NCBI RefSeq assembly: GCF_900107045.1
Contig: NZ_FNON01000004.1
Span: 744,001-808,000, forward strand
DNA from: Amycolatopsis xylanica
GTDB taxonomy: Bacteria; Actinomycetota; Actinomycetes; Mycobacteriales; Pseudonocardiaceae
Length of the DNA stretch: 64,000 bases
Direction: 5' to 3'
Shown here: in pieces, positions 9,001-16,922 of the stretch
Layout: each line of letters begins with the position of its first letter
Position numbering within the stretch: position 1 is the first letter of the stretch
Notes under the pieces: model-generated
Database searches by the model: none
What the model was told of the DNA's origin: nothing
What the model saw: only the letters and a program-made list of their open reading frames with translations
Position numbers and translations under genes: made by a program

Positions 9001-9215
9001 ACCCGGCGTCGGAGGCGCAGGCCGTCGACCGCACCCACCGCATCGGCCAGACCCGCAACGTCATGGTCTACCGGCTCATCGCCAAGGACACGATCGAGCA
9101 GAAGGTGATGGCGCTCAAGGCGAAGAAGGCCGAGCTGGTGGCCAGCGTGATGGACGACGGCAACGCCTTCGGGTCCGGTTTGGACGCTGAGGACATCCGG
9201 GGCTTGTTCGCCTAG
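6027..9215 (+). CDS. SNF2-family DEAQ-box helicase with N-terminal SWIM zinc finger
   Basis: Product of 1062 residues. The SWIM finger CTCPVGYNCKH has C78, C80, C86 and H88. The C-terminal half is a complete SNF2/Swi2 ATPase: DDMGLGKT (Walker A) near residue 631, the DEAQ box near 727, and the helicase C-lobe ending DRTHRIGQTRNVMVYRL near 1010. Such proteins translocate on double-stranded DNA and remodel protein-DNA complexes; in bacteria they are linked to RNA polymerase recycling or repair, mostly without proof. The ATG follows GGAGG with no spacing, but TAGCTT lies 7-12 bases upstream, so a leaderless transcript fits better. No nuclease or methylase partner is adjacent, so a defence role is not supported. 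Confidence 0.9.
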   Translation: MATLPAFDTDDLKDVVGGATYARGVEHAKRYAIAEPAWSPAKGTLSGPVPGSRGDTYRATVYFHTIEGEPAELQAGQCTCPVGYNCKHVTALVLAAADAGRRAARPVSWETSLGYLLEHEPVTPRTPLAIELTLTGRSPLAKLVKQGKRGWIASGLSWTKLAALHHYDEHPSEQLRVLQELFALYQAHNPSRNFYGDVRTIDLSGFDSHQLWPLLEEAATHGVRLVHGGKDLGELDPPTSGDVCLDVTTASGDGLAVAPSIRLGGVPADAVPVAFIGSGGHGLVYVDRADTERSDDPAGWRLRLARLNPPAPPQLQRMALEREKLSIPPGELPRFRDEYCPRLRTVATLVSSDSSFTPPKVSGPKLIVHAEYGKEHALEVSWEWAYRVGESKFRDPLGTEDVSGYRDLGREEKLLAALDVPPGFAPRRKRLACEGVDTMQFTTEVLPLLRGRPDVEVEVTGQPADYREAGDSLSIGFSTAELVGKRDWFGLDIAFFVEGHPIAFINVFLALSRGESQLLLPSGAYFSLLKPEFQTLKRLMEEARMMQDKPSGPLQISRYQVTLWDELTALGVVDQQAEAWRRQLADLRSLDQVGAVDPPASLTAHLRPYQVDGFRWLAFLWKFGLGGILADDMGLGKTVQTLALICHAQASAPFLIVAPTSVAPNWAAEAARFAPGLKVVVLTDTLKKRKQTLAEAIGDADVVVTSYTLFRLDIDAYTEREWAGLVLDEAQFVKNHNAKAHQCARKLDAPFKLAITGTPMENNLMELWSLLSITAPGLFPNPHRFEEYYVRPIEKRGDPEKLGRLRRRIKPLVKRRTKEQVAADLPEKQEQVLEVNLHPKHRRLYQTHLQRERQKILGLVRDLDKNRFTIFQSLTLLRRLSLDAGLVDEEHSGLPSAKVDALVEQLQDVTGGGHRALVFSQFTGFLDVVRKRLEAEGFTYCYLDGSTRRRGEVIERFKTGTDPVFLISLKAGGFGLNLTEADYCFLLDPWWNPASEAQAVDRTHRIGQTRNVMVYRLIAKDTIEQKVMALKAKKAELVASVMDDGNAFGSGLDAEDIRGLFA

Positions 9216-9332
9216 ATCGTTGGTTGACCCTAAGCAACATCGAAATCACCCGTTGTTACACCACGGCCGAGTGAACAAAGGTCTTGACCACCCGAACGGC
9301 GGCACCGGCTTCGGATCATCGCTGGCTAGAAC

Positions 9333-9360
9333 GTGAACGGAGTCCGTGAATTCCGCTCAC
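9333..9360. promoter_or_regulatory. Imperfect inverted repeat upstream of SGNH hydrolase
   Basis: GTGAACGGA...TTCCGCTCAC: arms GTGA-n-CGGA and TCCG-n-TCAC, ending 15 bases before the start codon. It could be an operator for the secreted hydrolase; evidence is symmetry only. Confidence 0.35.
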
Positions 9361-9375
9361 GAAACAGAGGTCTCG

Positions 9376-10236
9376 ATGCGTACCGTCTTCACCGCCGCAG
9401 CCGCGACGATCGTGCTGCTGGCGTCCACTCTGACCGCTCAAGCCGGGGTGCTGAACTACGTCGCGCTGGGCGACTCGTACACGTCGGGACCGCTGATCCC
9501 GCAGCAGCGGAGCGACCCGCTCGGCTGCGGGCGGTCCAAGAGCAACTATCCGGCGATAGTCGCGGCGAGACTCGGCGCGCAGTACACGGACGTCAGCTGC
9601 GCCGGGGCGGCGACAGCGCAGATGGCCTACGCGCAGCCGACGGTGTCGGGGACCAACGCGGCGCAGTTCAAGGCCTTGGAGACCTTCACCGACCTGGTCA
9701 CCGTCGGCATCGGCGGCAACGACTTCGACCTGTTCCGCAAGGTGATCGACGCCTGCCCGCTGCTGCGCGCGTCGGACTCCACCGGCAACCCGTGTGAACG
9801 CCGGTTCTCGAAGTCCGGGACCGACAGCATCAAGGCAGTCATCCCGACGATCTCCCAGCGGGTCAAGGACGTACTGGCCGGCATCCATGTCCGCTCGCCC
9901 AAGGCGAAGGTGTACGCGATCGGCTACCCCCGGATCCTGCCGCCAAGCGGCTACTGCCCCATCCAGCTGCCGTTCGCCGACGGCGACTACGCCTGGTTGA
10001 ACAGTGTCGAGGAGGCACTGAACGCCGCCATCGCCGACGCGGTCAAGGCCGACGGCAACTCGTCCTATGTGGACCTCTACGGGCCGTCGCTCGGCCATGA
10101 CGCCTGCGCGGGCAACGCCGCGTGGATCAACGGCAAGGATGACTCCCGCTCGCCGGCGGCGGCCGCGTATCACCCCTTCCTGGCAGGCATGGAAGGGATG
10201 GCCAACGTCGTCTATCAGCAAGTCACTCGTCCATAA
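9376..10236 (+). CDS. Secreted SGNH/GDSL hydrolase (lipase/esterase)
   Basis: Product of 286 residues starting at ATG 9376 with AGAGG 5 bases upstream. Signal peptide of about 23 residues ending AQA. Block I is ALGDSYTSG with nucleophile S34; block III is GIGGNDF near residue 113; the final AAYHPFLAGMEG carries the catalytic histidine. Several cysteines suggest disulfides, as in the Streptomyces extracellular GDSL lipases and esterases. It would cleave acyl esters outside the cell. The last 14 bases overlap the convergent alpha/beta hydrolase gene. Confidence 0.88.
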   Translation: MRTVFTAAAATIVLLASTLTAQAGVLNYVALGDSYTSGPLIPQQRSDPLGCGRSKSNYPAIVAARLGAQYTDVSCAGAATAQMAYAQPTVSGTNAAQFKALETFTDLVTVGIGGNDFDLFRKVIDACPLLRASDSTGNPCERRFSKSGTDSIKAVIPTISQRVKDVLAGIHVRSPKAKVYAIGYPRILPPSGYCPIQLPFADGDYAWLNSVEEALNAAIADAVKADGNSSYVDLYGPSLGHDACAGNAAWINGKDDSRSPAAAAYHPFLAGMEGMANVVYQQVTRP

Positions 10237-11011
10237 AGGACAAGACAGCCGCGGCGAACCCCGCCGGATCCTCGGCGGGGGCGCCGTGCCCGGCATCGAG
10301 CCCGGCGCGGCGCACGTCCGGAATGGCCGCGGCGAGCAGCTCCTGCTGCGCGCGGTCGATGATCCGGTCGTGCTCGCTGGCGAGCAGCAGCGTCGGTGCG
10401 GTGATCTTCGGCAAGATGTCCCGGAGGTCGACCCGCCGGTCGACCTCGATCTGCCTGGCCGCGCCGACCGGGTCGATCAGGTCGTCGAGCGTCGCGACGA
10501 GTTCTTCGTTCGACTCGGTCGTGGCCGTGGCCCAGTAGCGGGGCCCGAACGCCATCAGCGGCAGCATGCGGGCGAACGCGCCGGTGTCCAGCAACTCGAG
10601 CCAGTACCGCAGTTCCGCGTCGAAGCGGGTGTCCGTGACGGCCCAGCAAGCGTGCAGCACCAGGGAGTGCACGCGGTCCGGGTGCGTGCCCGCCAGGTGC
10701 GCGGCGACGACGGCGCCGAGTGAATGGCCCGCGAGGCGGAACTCGCCGAGCCCGGCGTCGTCGGCGGCCGCGAGCACCTCAGCGGCCAGGTCTTCGACCG
10801 TGAGCACGCCGCCGTGGTCGACGGTCAGGCCGGAGCCCGAGTAGTCGGGCGCGACGACGGTGTACCGGTCTCGCGCGGCGTCCGTCAGCGGCAGCCATTG
10901 CTCCCGGGTCGCGGCGGTGCCGTGCACCAGCACGAGCCCCGGTCCGCTGCCGGTCACGTCGTAGTGCACGAGCGCCTCGCCACCAGTGATCTCGACGGAG
11001 GTCTTCGGCAT
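10223..11011 (-). CDS. Alpha/beta hydrolase
   Basis: Product of 262 residues, cytoplasmic. Oxyanion segment LVLVHGTAA, nucleophile elbow LAGHSLGAVVA (Ser near residue 97), acid in ASEHDRII and base in GLDAGHGAPAEDP. It belongs to the broad esterase/lactonase/haloperoxidase-like group; the substrate is unknown. The start overlaps the stop of the upstream hydrolase gene (ATGA), so the two form an operon, divergent from the LysR regulator. Confidence 0.82.
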   Translation of the reverse strand: MPKTSVEITGGEALVHYDVTGSGPGLVLVHGTAATREQWLPLTDAARDRYTVVAPDYSGSGLTVDHGGVLTVEDLAAEVLAAADDAGLGEFRLAGHSLGAVVAAHLAGTHPDRVHSLVLHACWAVTDTRFDAELRYWLELLDTGAFARMLPLMAFGPRYWATATTESNEELVATLDDLIDPVGAARQIEVDRRVDLRDILPKITAPTLLLASEHDRIIDRAQQELLAAAIPDVRRAGLDAGHGAPAEDPAGFAAAVLSFMDE

Positions 11012-11754
11012 CAGTCCTCCCCCAGCACCTTGCGCAGCACGGCGTTGAACGCGAGCGGCCGTTCCTGATGAGGCAGATGTCCTGAGCCGTCGATCACGAT
11101 CAGCTCGGCGCCCGGCGTGAGCGCGGCGCAGGCGCGCGGGACTTCGAGCGGGATCTCGGCGTCGAGCTCACCGTGCACATAGGTGATCGGCACGCTGAGA
11201 TCCGCCAGCCGCGGGCGCGGGTCGTAGCGAGTGCAGTCGGTGAATAGCTCGTCGATGTAGACGCCCGAATCGAGGACCTGGCGCAGTGTCCAGTCGATCA
11301 GCGCCGGGGAGGTTCGTGGCGCGAACCAGTTCGGGAGCCAGCCCGCGAGTGTGCCCGCCCGGTCGGTGACCAGTGCCTCCCGTAGCGCGAGGACCTTGTC
11401 GAGCATGCCCGTCGACGGCCAGTACGCCGGTCCGCCGACCGTCACGACCCGCTCGACCAGGTCAGGATGCCGCAACGCCAGCTCGGTCGCGTAGAGCCCG
11501 CCGATCGACGAGCCGACGATGACCGGCTTGCCGAGTTCGCTGGCCACCTCGGCCAGGTCTTCGACGTTGGCGTCGATGGTGTTGCCCTGGGACGGTCGCG
11601 GTGAGCGGCCGCAGCCACGCAGATCCAGCGTCACGACACGGTGATCACGGATGAACTCCGGCAGCTGCGCGCCCCAGACGCGCCCGCTGGTTCCCCAGCC
11701 ATGCAAGAAAAGCAGCGGGCGTCCGGTTCCTTCATCTTCTCGGTAGAGCTTCAT
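11011..11754 (-). CDS. Alpha/beta hydrolase
   Basis: About 247 residues from the ATG at 11754 (GAGG 9 bases upstream); a GTG at 11775 would add SARLEA-type residues. Seen: LLFLHGWGTSG, DLRGCGRS, nucleophile VGSSIGGLYA, and DGSGHLPHQERP with the catalytic histidine. This pattern resembles carboxylesterases and dienelactone or enol-lactone hydrolases such as PcaD-like proteins. First gene of a two-hydrolase operon divergent from lysR, which suggests LysR control. Confidence 0.82.
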   Translation of the reverse strand: MKLYREDEGTGRPLLFLHGWGTSGRVWGAQLPEFIRDHRVVTLDLRGCGRSPRPSQGNTIDANVEDLAEVASELGKPVIVGSSIGGLYATELALRHPDLVERVVTVGGPAYWPSTGMLDKVLALREALVTDRAGTLAGWLPNWFAPRTSPALIDWTLRQVLDSGVYIDELFTDCTRYDPRPRLADLSVPITYVHGELDAEIPLEVPRACAALTPGAELIVIDGSGHLPHQERPLAFNAVLRKVLGED

Positions 11755-11791
11755 GGCTTCGAGCCTCGCGGACACTCAGGTATAGACCAAT

Positions 11792-11804
11792 GAGCGAGAC
11801 GCTC
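11792..11804. promoter_or_regulatory. Possible operator between hydrolase operon and lysR
   Basis: GAGCG-AGA-CGCTC in the divergent intergenic region. LysR-type proteins commonly bind such inter-promoter sites and repress themselves. Symmetry and position are the only evidence. Confidence 0.35.
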
Positions 11805-11841
11805 GTACACTCATCACAAGCCGTGATCAATGGGAGTATGC

Positions 11842-12720
11842 GTGGAACTACGTCAACTCCGGTACTTCGTGACCGTGGCCGAGGAACTGCACTTCGGGCG
11901 GGCCGCCGAGCGGCTCCACATCGTGCAGCCCGCGGTCAGCCAGCAGGTGCGGCGGCTGGAGCGGGAGCTCGGCTCCGACCTGTTCGACCGCACCACGCGC
12001 AGCGTCACGCTCACCGCGCTGGGACACCGTTTTCTCCCGCATGCCAAGGAAGTGCTCGCGTCCGAGGCCCGCGCGCTCGCCGCGATCAAGGAGCTGCGCG
12101 AGGAACGCGAGCACACCATCCGGCTCGGCACCAGCGACGGCATCGGCGACCGGATGGACCGGCTGCTCGCCGCGTTCACCGCGCGGGTGCCCGGCGCGCA
12201 TCTGGACCTGGTGCACGCGCCCGTCGAGCAGCGGCTGCGCGACGTCCGGTCCGGCGCGCTGGACGCGACCATCGTGCGCGGCACCTGGGACGTGCCCGAG
12301 CTGGACTTCACGCCGTTGTGGGACGACCCGGTCGTCGTCGCGCTGCCCGCCACGCATCCGTTGGCGGCACAGGATTCCGTCGCGTTCGCTGAGCTGGCCG
12401 GGCTGCCCGCGAGGCTGAGCTCACGCAAGCGCAACCCACCGCTGTTCGACCTGATCACGCGCTGCTGCCGCGAGGCGGGCTTCGAACCGTTGCTGGGCAA
12501 GGAGTTCACCACCGCGCAGGACACGCTGGCCACACTCGGCTTCGGCCCGCATTGGACCGTCTTCTACGCCGCGCACGCGAACCTGCTGCCGGTGCCCGGC
12601 GTGACCTTCCGCCCGCTGCGCGACCCCGAGCCGGTCATGCCGACCTACCTGGCCACCCGGGCCGACCGCAGGCTGGGCCCCGAGCTGCTCGGGCTCATAC
12701 ACGCGGGGAAAACCCTTTGA
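11842..12720 (+). CDS. LysR-family transcriptional regulator
   Basis: Product of 292 residues from GTG 11842, supported by GGGAG 6 bases upstream (an ATG at 11830 lies before that site). N-terminal winged helix-turn-helix typical of LysR: ELRQLRYFVTVAEELHFGRA, then AVSQQVRRLERELG. The rest is the periplasmic-binding-like effector domain. It probably controls the divergent pair of alpha/beta hydrolases in response to a small molecule. Confidence 0.9.
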   Translation: MELRQLRYFVTVAEELHFGRAAERLHIVQPAVSQQVRRLERELGSDLFDRTTRSVTLTALGHRFLPHAKEVLASEARALAAIKELREEREHTIRLGTSDGIGDRMDRLLAAFTARVPGAHLDLVHAPVEQRLRDVRSGALDATIVRGTWDVPELDFTPLWDDPVVVALPATHPLAAQDSVAFAELAGLPARLSSRKRNPPLFDLITRCCREAGFEPLLGKEFTTAQDTLATLGFGPHWTVFYAAHANLLPVPGVTFRPLRDPEPVMPTYLATRADRRLGPELLGLIHAGKTL

Positions 12721-12817
12721 GCGCAGGCGATTTCAGCCAGGCTTGAAATCCTGGCAGCGCGAGCACGTGACGGCTTAGCCTGCTGACAGATCCGTGTCGT
12801 CATGAAGGGAAGCCACC

Positions 12818-13189
12818 GTGCTGGGAAACCTGCGTCGAGTTGTCACGACCGCGGCGGTCATGGTCGCCGCCACCTGCACCCTGACCACCGGTGCCCACGC
12901 CTCGAGTGGCGACTGGGACTGCCCGATCGACGCGTACGGCTGCATCTTCGACGGGCCGCTCGGCACGGGTGATCGGTACGTCATCCGCAGCTGCGACACG
13001 TTCGACCTGCCGCGCGCCTGGTGGGACAAGGCCGACTCGGTGTGGAGCCCTGATCGGTTGTTCACCGGCTACAGCTACTACGCGAACGGCAGCACGAGCA
13101 CCTACACCACCGGGTACATCAACCACACGGCGGACAACATCAAGTACCCCAACGAAACCGACAGGATCAGGGTCAACTGCGAATCCTAG
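12818..13189 (+). CDS. Small secreted cysteine-containing protein
   Basis: Product of 123 residues starting at GTG 12818 with a GAAGGGA ribosome site. Signal peptide of about 28 residues ending AHA. The mature part of about 95 residues is rich in Tyr, Ser, Thr and Asp with four cysteines (CPIDAYGC early, SCDTF in the middle, NCES at the end), so two disulfides are likely. I do not recognise the family; size and layout resemble small extracellular inhibitor or crystallin-like proteins of actinomycetes. Followed by a strong terminator. Confidence 0.7.
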   Translation: MLGNLRRVVTTAAVMVAATCTLTTGAHASSGDWDCPIDAYGCIFDGPLGTGDRYVIRSCDTFDLPRAWWDKADSVWSPDRLFTGYSYYANGSTSTYTTGYINHTADNIKYPNETDRIRVNCES

Positions 13190-13196
13190 AAGACCA

Positions 13197-13243
13197 GGAA
13201 GGGCGCTTTCCCCGGGCTGTCCCCCCGGGAAAAGCGCCCTTCC
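13197..13243. terminator. Bidirectional terminator between secreted protein and valS
   Basis: Inverted repeat with 20-base arms (GGAAGGGCGCTTTCCCCGGG on the left, one mismatch) and loop CTGTCCC. It sits 7 bases after the plus-strand stop and 9 bases after the valS stop on the minus strand, ideal to end both transcripts. Confidence 0.85.
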
Positions 13244-13252
13244 GCCGTGTTG

Positions 13253-15883
13253 TCAGGCCTGCGGCAGCGTGGCCAGGCGGGCCTTGATCCGCTCGATGTC
13301 CGCGACCGCCGTCTCGCGACGGCCCTTGATCTTGTCGACCACGTGCTCGGGCGCCTTGGCCATGAAGGCCTCGTTGCCGAGCTTGCCGTCGGTGGTCGCC
13401 AGCTCCTTCTCGGCGACGCCCAGGTCCTTCTGCAGCCGCTTGCGCTCGGCCGCGACGTCGATGGTGCCCGACAGGTCGAGTTCGACCGTCGCGACGCCAC
13501 CGGCGAGCCCGACCTCGAGCGAGGCACTCGGTGCGAAGCCGTCCTCCGGCGCGGTCAGCCGCACCAGCGAGCGGATCGCCTCGTCATGCGACGCGACCGC
13601 GTCGTAGCCGCCGCCGGAGAGCCGCGCCGCGACCTTCTGGCCGGGCTTGAGGCCCTGGTCGGCGCGGAAGCGCCTGACCTCGGTGACCAGCTTCTGCACG
13701 TCCGCGATCCGGCCGTCGACGGCCGCGTCGGCGAACGAGGTGTCGGCCGTCGGCCACGAAGCGATCACCAGCGACTCGCCGCCGGTCAGCGCGAGCCACA
13801 GCTTCTCGGTGATGAACGGCATGAACGGGTGCAGCAGCCGCAGCACGGTGTCCAGCACGTGCCCGAGCACGGCGCGGGTGTTCGCCGCGGTCGTCTCGGT
13901 CCCGTTGTACAGCTGGACCTTCGCGAGCTCCAGGTACCAGTCGCACAGCTCGTTCCAGATGAACGAGTACAGCGCGTTGGACACCTTCGCGAACTGGTAG
14001 TCCTCGAACAGCGCGTCCACTTCGGACACCGTCGCGCCGAGCCTGCCGAGAATCCAGCGGTCGGCCTCGGTCAGCTCGGACGCCGCGGGCACCGGGTGCT
14101 CGACCGAAGCGCCGTTCATCATCGCGAACTTGGTGGCGTTCCACAGCTTCGTGCCGAAGTTGCGGGAACCGGCCGCCCACTCCTCGCTGATCGCCATGTC
14201 ACTGCCGGGGTTCGCGCCGCGGGCGAGCGTGAACCGGGTGGCGTCGGCGCCGAAGCTGTCCATCCAGGCGAGCGGGTCGATCACGTTGCCGCGGGTCTTC
14301 GACATCTTCTTGCCCTGCGCGTCACGGATGAGGCCGTGCAGGTACACGTGATCGAACGGCTGCACGCCGTCCATCTCGTACACGCCGAACATCATCATCC
14401 GGACGACCCAGAAGAACAGGATGTCGTAGCCGGTGCACAGCACGCTGGTCGGATAGAACTTCTCCAGCTCCGGCGTCTTGTCAGGCCAGCCCATGGTCGA
14501 GAACGGCCAGAGACCCGACGAGAACCAGGTGTCGAGCACGTCGGGGTCCTGGGTCCAGCCCTCGCCGGACGGCGGCTGCTCGTCGGGGCCGACGCAGACC
14601 ATCTGGTCGTCGGGGCCGTACCAGACCGGGATGCGGTGACCCCACCACAGCTGGCGCGAGATCGTCCAGTCGTGCATGTTGTCGACCCAGTCGAAGTACC
14701 GCTTGCCCAGCTCCTGCGGGTAGACCGTGGTCCGGCCGTCGCGCACCGCGTCACCGGCCATGCGGGACAGCGACTCGACGTTGACCCACCACTGCAGGGA
14801 AAGCCGCGGCTCGACGACCGTGTCGCAGCGCGAGCAGTGCCCGACCGCGTGCACGTACGGCCGCTTCTCCGCGACGATCCGGCCTTCCGCGCGCAACGCG
14901 GCGACGACCGCGGGTCGCGCTTCGAAGCGGTCCATGCCCAGGAACGGGCCGTGCACCGTCACCACGGCGCGCTCGTCCATGATCGTGAGCATCGGCAGGT
15001 CGTGGCGGCGGCCGATCTCGAAGTCGTTCGGGTCGTGCGCCGGGGTCACCTTGACCGCGCCGGTGCCGAACTCGGGGTCGACGTGCTCGTCGGCCACGAT
15101 CGGGATGCGGCGGCCGGTCAGCGGCAGCTCGACCTCGGTGCCCACCAGGTGCTTGTACCGCTCGTCGTCCGGGTGGACGGCGACAGCGGTGTCACCGAGC
15201 ATCGTCTCCGCGCGGGTGGTCGCCACGACGATGGCGTTCTCGCCGTCGCCGTAGCGGATCGACACGAGCTCGCCGTCGTCGTCGGAGTGGTCGACCTCGA
15301 TGTCGGACAGCGCGGTCTGGCATCGCGGGCACCAGTTGATGATGCGCTCGGCGCGGTAGATCAGGCCGTCGTCGAACATGCGCTTGAACATGGTCTGCAC
15401 GGCACGCGACAGGCCCTCGTCCATGGTGAACCGCTCGCGCGACCAGTCCACGCCGTCGCCGAGGCGGCGCATCTGGCCGAGGATCTTGCCGCCGTACTCG
15501 GCCTTCCACTCCCAGACCCGCTCGATGAACTTCTCGCGGCCCAGGTCGTGGCGCGAGACGCCCTCCTTGGCGAGCTCACGCTCGACGACGTTCTGCGTCG
15601 CGATGCCCGCGTGGTCCATGCCGGGCAGCCACAGGACCTCGTAGCCCTGCATCCGGCGGCGGCGGCTCATCGCGTCCATCAGGGTGTGGTCGAGCGCGTG
15701 GCCCATGTGCAGGCTGCCGGTGACGTTGGGCGGCGGCAATACGATCGAGAACGGCGGCTTGTCCGACGAAGCGTCCGCGGTGAAGTACCCGGCGTCTACC
15801 CACCGCTGGTAGAGCGTGGCTTCTTCATCGGCCGGGTTCCAGGCACCCGGAAGGTCGGTTTGAGGCTGAGCGTTCTCGGTCAC
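13253..15883 (-). CDS. valS: Valyl-tRNA synthetase
   Basis: Charges tRNA-Val; class I synthetase, 876 residues, a normal length. The HIGH motif appears in PPPNVTGSLHMGHAL near residue 50 and KMSKS as KMSKTRGN near residue 530. Zinc-type CxxC pairs occur (NWCPRCQ, HCSRCD), then the CP1 editing domain (HDPNDFEIGRRH), the anticodon-binding domain, and a C-terminal coiled coil (AAERKRLQKDLGVAEKEL) that contacts tRNA. Start GTG 15883, giving TENAQPQTD. It has its own terminator and is divergent from the next gene. Confidence 0.97.
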   Translation of the reverse strand: MTENAQPQTDLPGAWNPADEEATLYQRWVDAGYFTADASSDKPPFSIVLPPPNVTGSLHMGHALDHTLMDAMSRRRRMQGYEVLWLPGMDHAGIATQNVVERELAKEGVSRHDLGREKFIERVWEWKAEYGGKILGQMRRLGDGVDWSRERFTMDEGLSRAVQTMFKRMFDDGLIYRAERIINWCPRCQTALSDIEVDHSDDDGELVSIRYGDGENAIVVATTRAETMLGDTAVAVHPDDERYKHLVGTEVELPLTGRRIPIVADEHVDPEFGTGAVKVTPAHDPNDFEIGRRHDLPMLTIMDERAVVTVHGPFLGMDRFEARPAVVAALRAEGRIVAEKRPYVHAVGHCSRCDTVVEPRLSLQWWVNVESLSRMAGDAVRDGRTTVYPQELGKRYFDWVDNMHDWTISRQLWWGHRIPVWYGPDDQMVCVGPDEQPPSGEGWTQDPDVLDTWFSSGLWPFSTMGWPDKTPELEKFYPTSVLCTGYDILFFWVVRMMMFGVYEMDGVQPFDHVYLHGLIRDAQGKKMSKTRGNVIDPLAWMDSFGADATRFTLARGANPGSDMAISEEWAAGSRNFGTKLWNATKFAMMNGASVEHPVPAASELTEADRWILGRLGATVSEVDALFEDYQFAKVSNALYSFIWNELCDWYLELAKVQLYNGTETTAANTRAVLGHVLDTVLRLLHPFMPFITEKLWLALTGGESLVIASWPTADTSFADAAVDGRIADVQKLVTEVRRFRADQGLKPGQKVAARLSGGGYDAVASHDEAIRSLVRLTAPEDGFAPSASLEVGLAGGVATVELDLSGTIDVAAERKRLQKDLGVAEKELATTDGKLGNEAFMAKAPEHVVDKIKGRRETAVADIERIKARLATLPQA

Positions 15884-15973
15884 AACGACAAGTCTACGAA
15901 CTCCCTCACCGGGGGTAACACTCGCGTCTCACCAGCGATGAATGGATGTTGGGGCACTGGGGGAAGGCAGTCC

Positions 15974-16903
15974 GTGACGGACGATCACAGCATTGAAACG
16001 CACCCGGATCTGATCGATCCGGAATGGCAGAAGCGGGCCGAGCGGGAAGCGCGCCGGGGGTTGCGCAAGGAACGGCCGCCGAAGGTCCGTCGGCGGCGCC
16101 GGTGGAACAAGCCGTCGGTCTGGGTGGCGCTCGGGCTGGTCGTGCTGATCGGCGGCGCCGTCTACGTCACGAAGACCTTCGGCCATACCGCGCGCGAGAC
16201 CGAGGCCCAGCGTCCCCAGCCGACGTTGGCCAAGGTCGCCCGCGTCGACCTCACCCAGCCGTTCGCGCGCACCCCGGCCGAGCTGTGGAGGGAAGGCCTC
16301 GCGGGCATCGAGCCAGCCGAGGGCCTGGACGAGGTCAAGCAGGCCATCGCCGCCGCGACACTCGACGAGAGCGCGCTGCGCGAGCACACCGGAAGCGCCT
16401 TGCTGGCGGCACTCGCCCCCAACGACGCGAAACAGGTCAAGAAGGTGCTCGAGGGCGTCGACCGGCGGGCCGCCTCGGCTTACATCAGCCAGCTCGCGGA
16501 CGGATTCCACCTGCTGCCGGTGGCGCCGAGGATCAAGGGCGTGCTGACCGTCCAACCCGGCGAGCGCAAGGGTGAGCAACTCGTGCACGCCGGCTACATC
16601 GTCGCGTACGCGTTCTACACCGATCATCCCGAACGGCTCGCGGGACCGGCGCAGATCGTCGCGTTCGAGAGGCACGAGACGGATTACGTGCTGCGCGGCG
16701 CGCCCTTCGCGAAGGCCGACCAGGGACTGTGGATCAAGGGCGGCTCCGGCATGAAGTACTCGATCGCGTGTGGTGCCGCCAAGGCGGGTTTCCTGGCGCC
16801 GTCCTACAGCGAACTGGACCCCGCGCAGGCAGGCATCAAGGACGAGGCCCGGTTCTACGACCTCAGCCAGACGCTCGACACGAGCGACCCCGGCTGTGCG
16901 TAG
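15974..16903 (+). CDS. Membrane-anchored hypothetical protein
   Basis: Product of 309 residues from GTG 15974, with GGAAGG 6-8 bases upstream; an in-frame ATG 12 codons earlier is less likely. Residues 1-48 are strongly basic (RRRRRWNKP), followed by one membrane helix (VWVALGLVVLIGGAVYV), so the remaining 240 residues should lie outside the cell. The exterior contains no catalytic motif I know. Similar single-pass proteins are common in Pseudonocardiaceae. Only 19 bases separate it from the oxidoreductase gene, so they may share a transcript. Confidence 0.7.
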   Translation: MTDDHSIETHPDLIDPEWQKRAEREARRGLRKERPPKVRRRRRWNKPSVWVALGLVVLIGGAVYVTKTFGHTARETEAQRPQPTLAKVARVDLTQPFARTPAELWREGLAGIEPAEGLDEVKQAIAAATLDESALREHTGSALLAALAPNDAKQVKKVLEGVDRRAASAYISQLADGFHLLPVAPRIKGVLTVQPGERKGEQLVHAGYIVAYAFYTDHPERLAGPAQIVAFERHETDYVLRGAPFAKADQGLWIKGGSGMKYSIACGAAKAGFLAPSYSELDPAQAGIKDEARFYDLSQTLDTSDPGCA

Positions 16904-16922
16904 CTGACCGCTCGGGCGCACC

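Noticed and set aside
5868..9038. Very long minus-strand open frame opposite the SNF2 gene
   Set aside because: Product is low-complexity Gln/Arg/Pro-rich, without domain; an artefact of high GC. The plus-strand helicase is complete.
6027..9215. SNF2 helicase as part of an anti-phage island
   Set aside because: SNF2 proteins occur in defence systems, but no nuclease, methylase or phospholipase partner lies next to it and neighbours are ordinary metabolic genes.
13247..15900. Long plus-strand frame opposite valS that runs into the membrane protein
   Set aside because: Only the part from 15974 has coding character; the rest mirrors valS.
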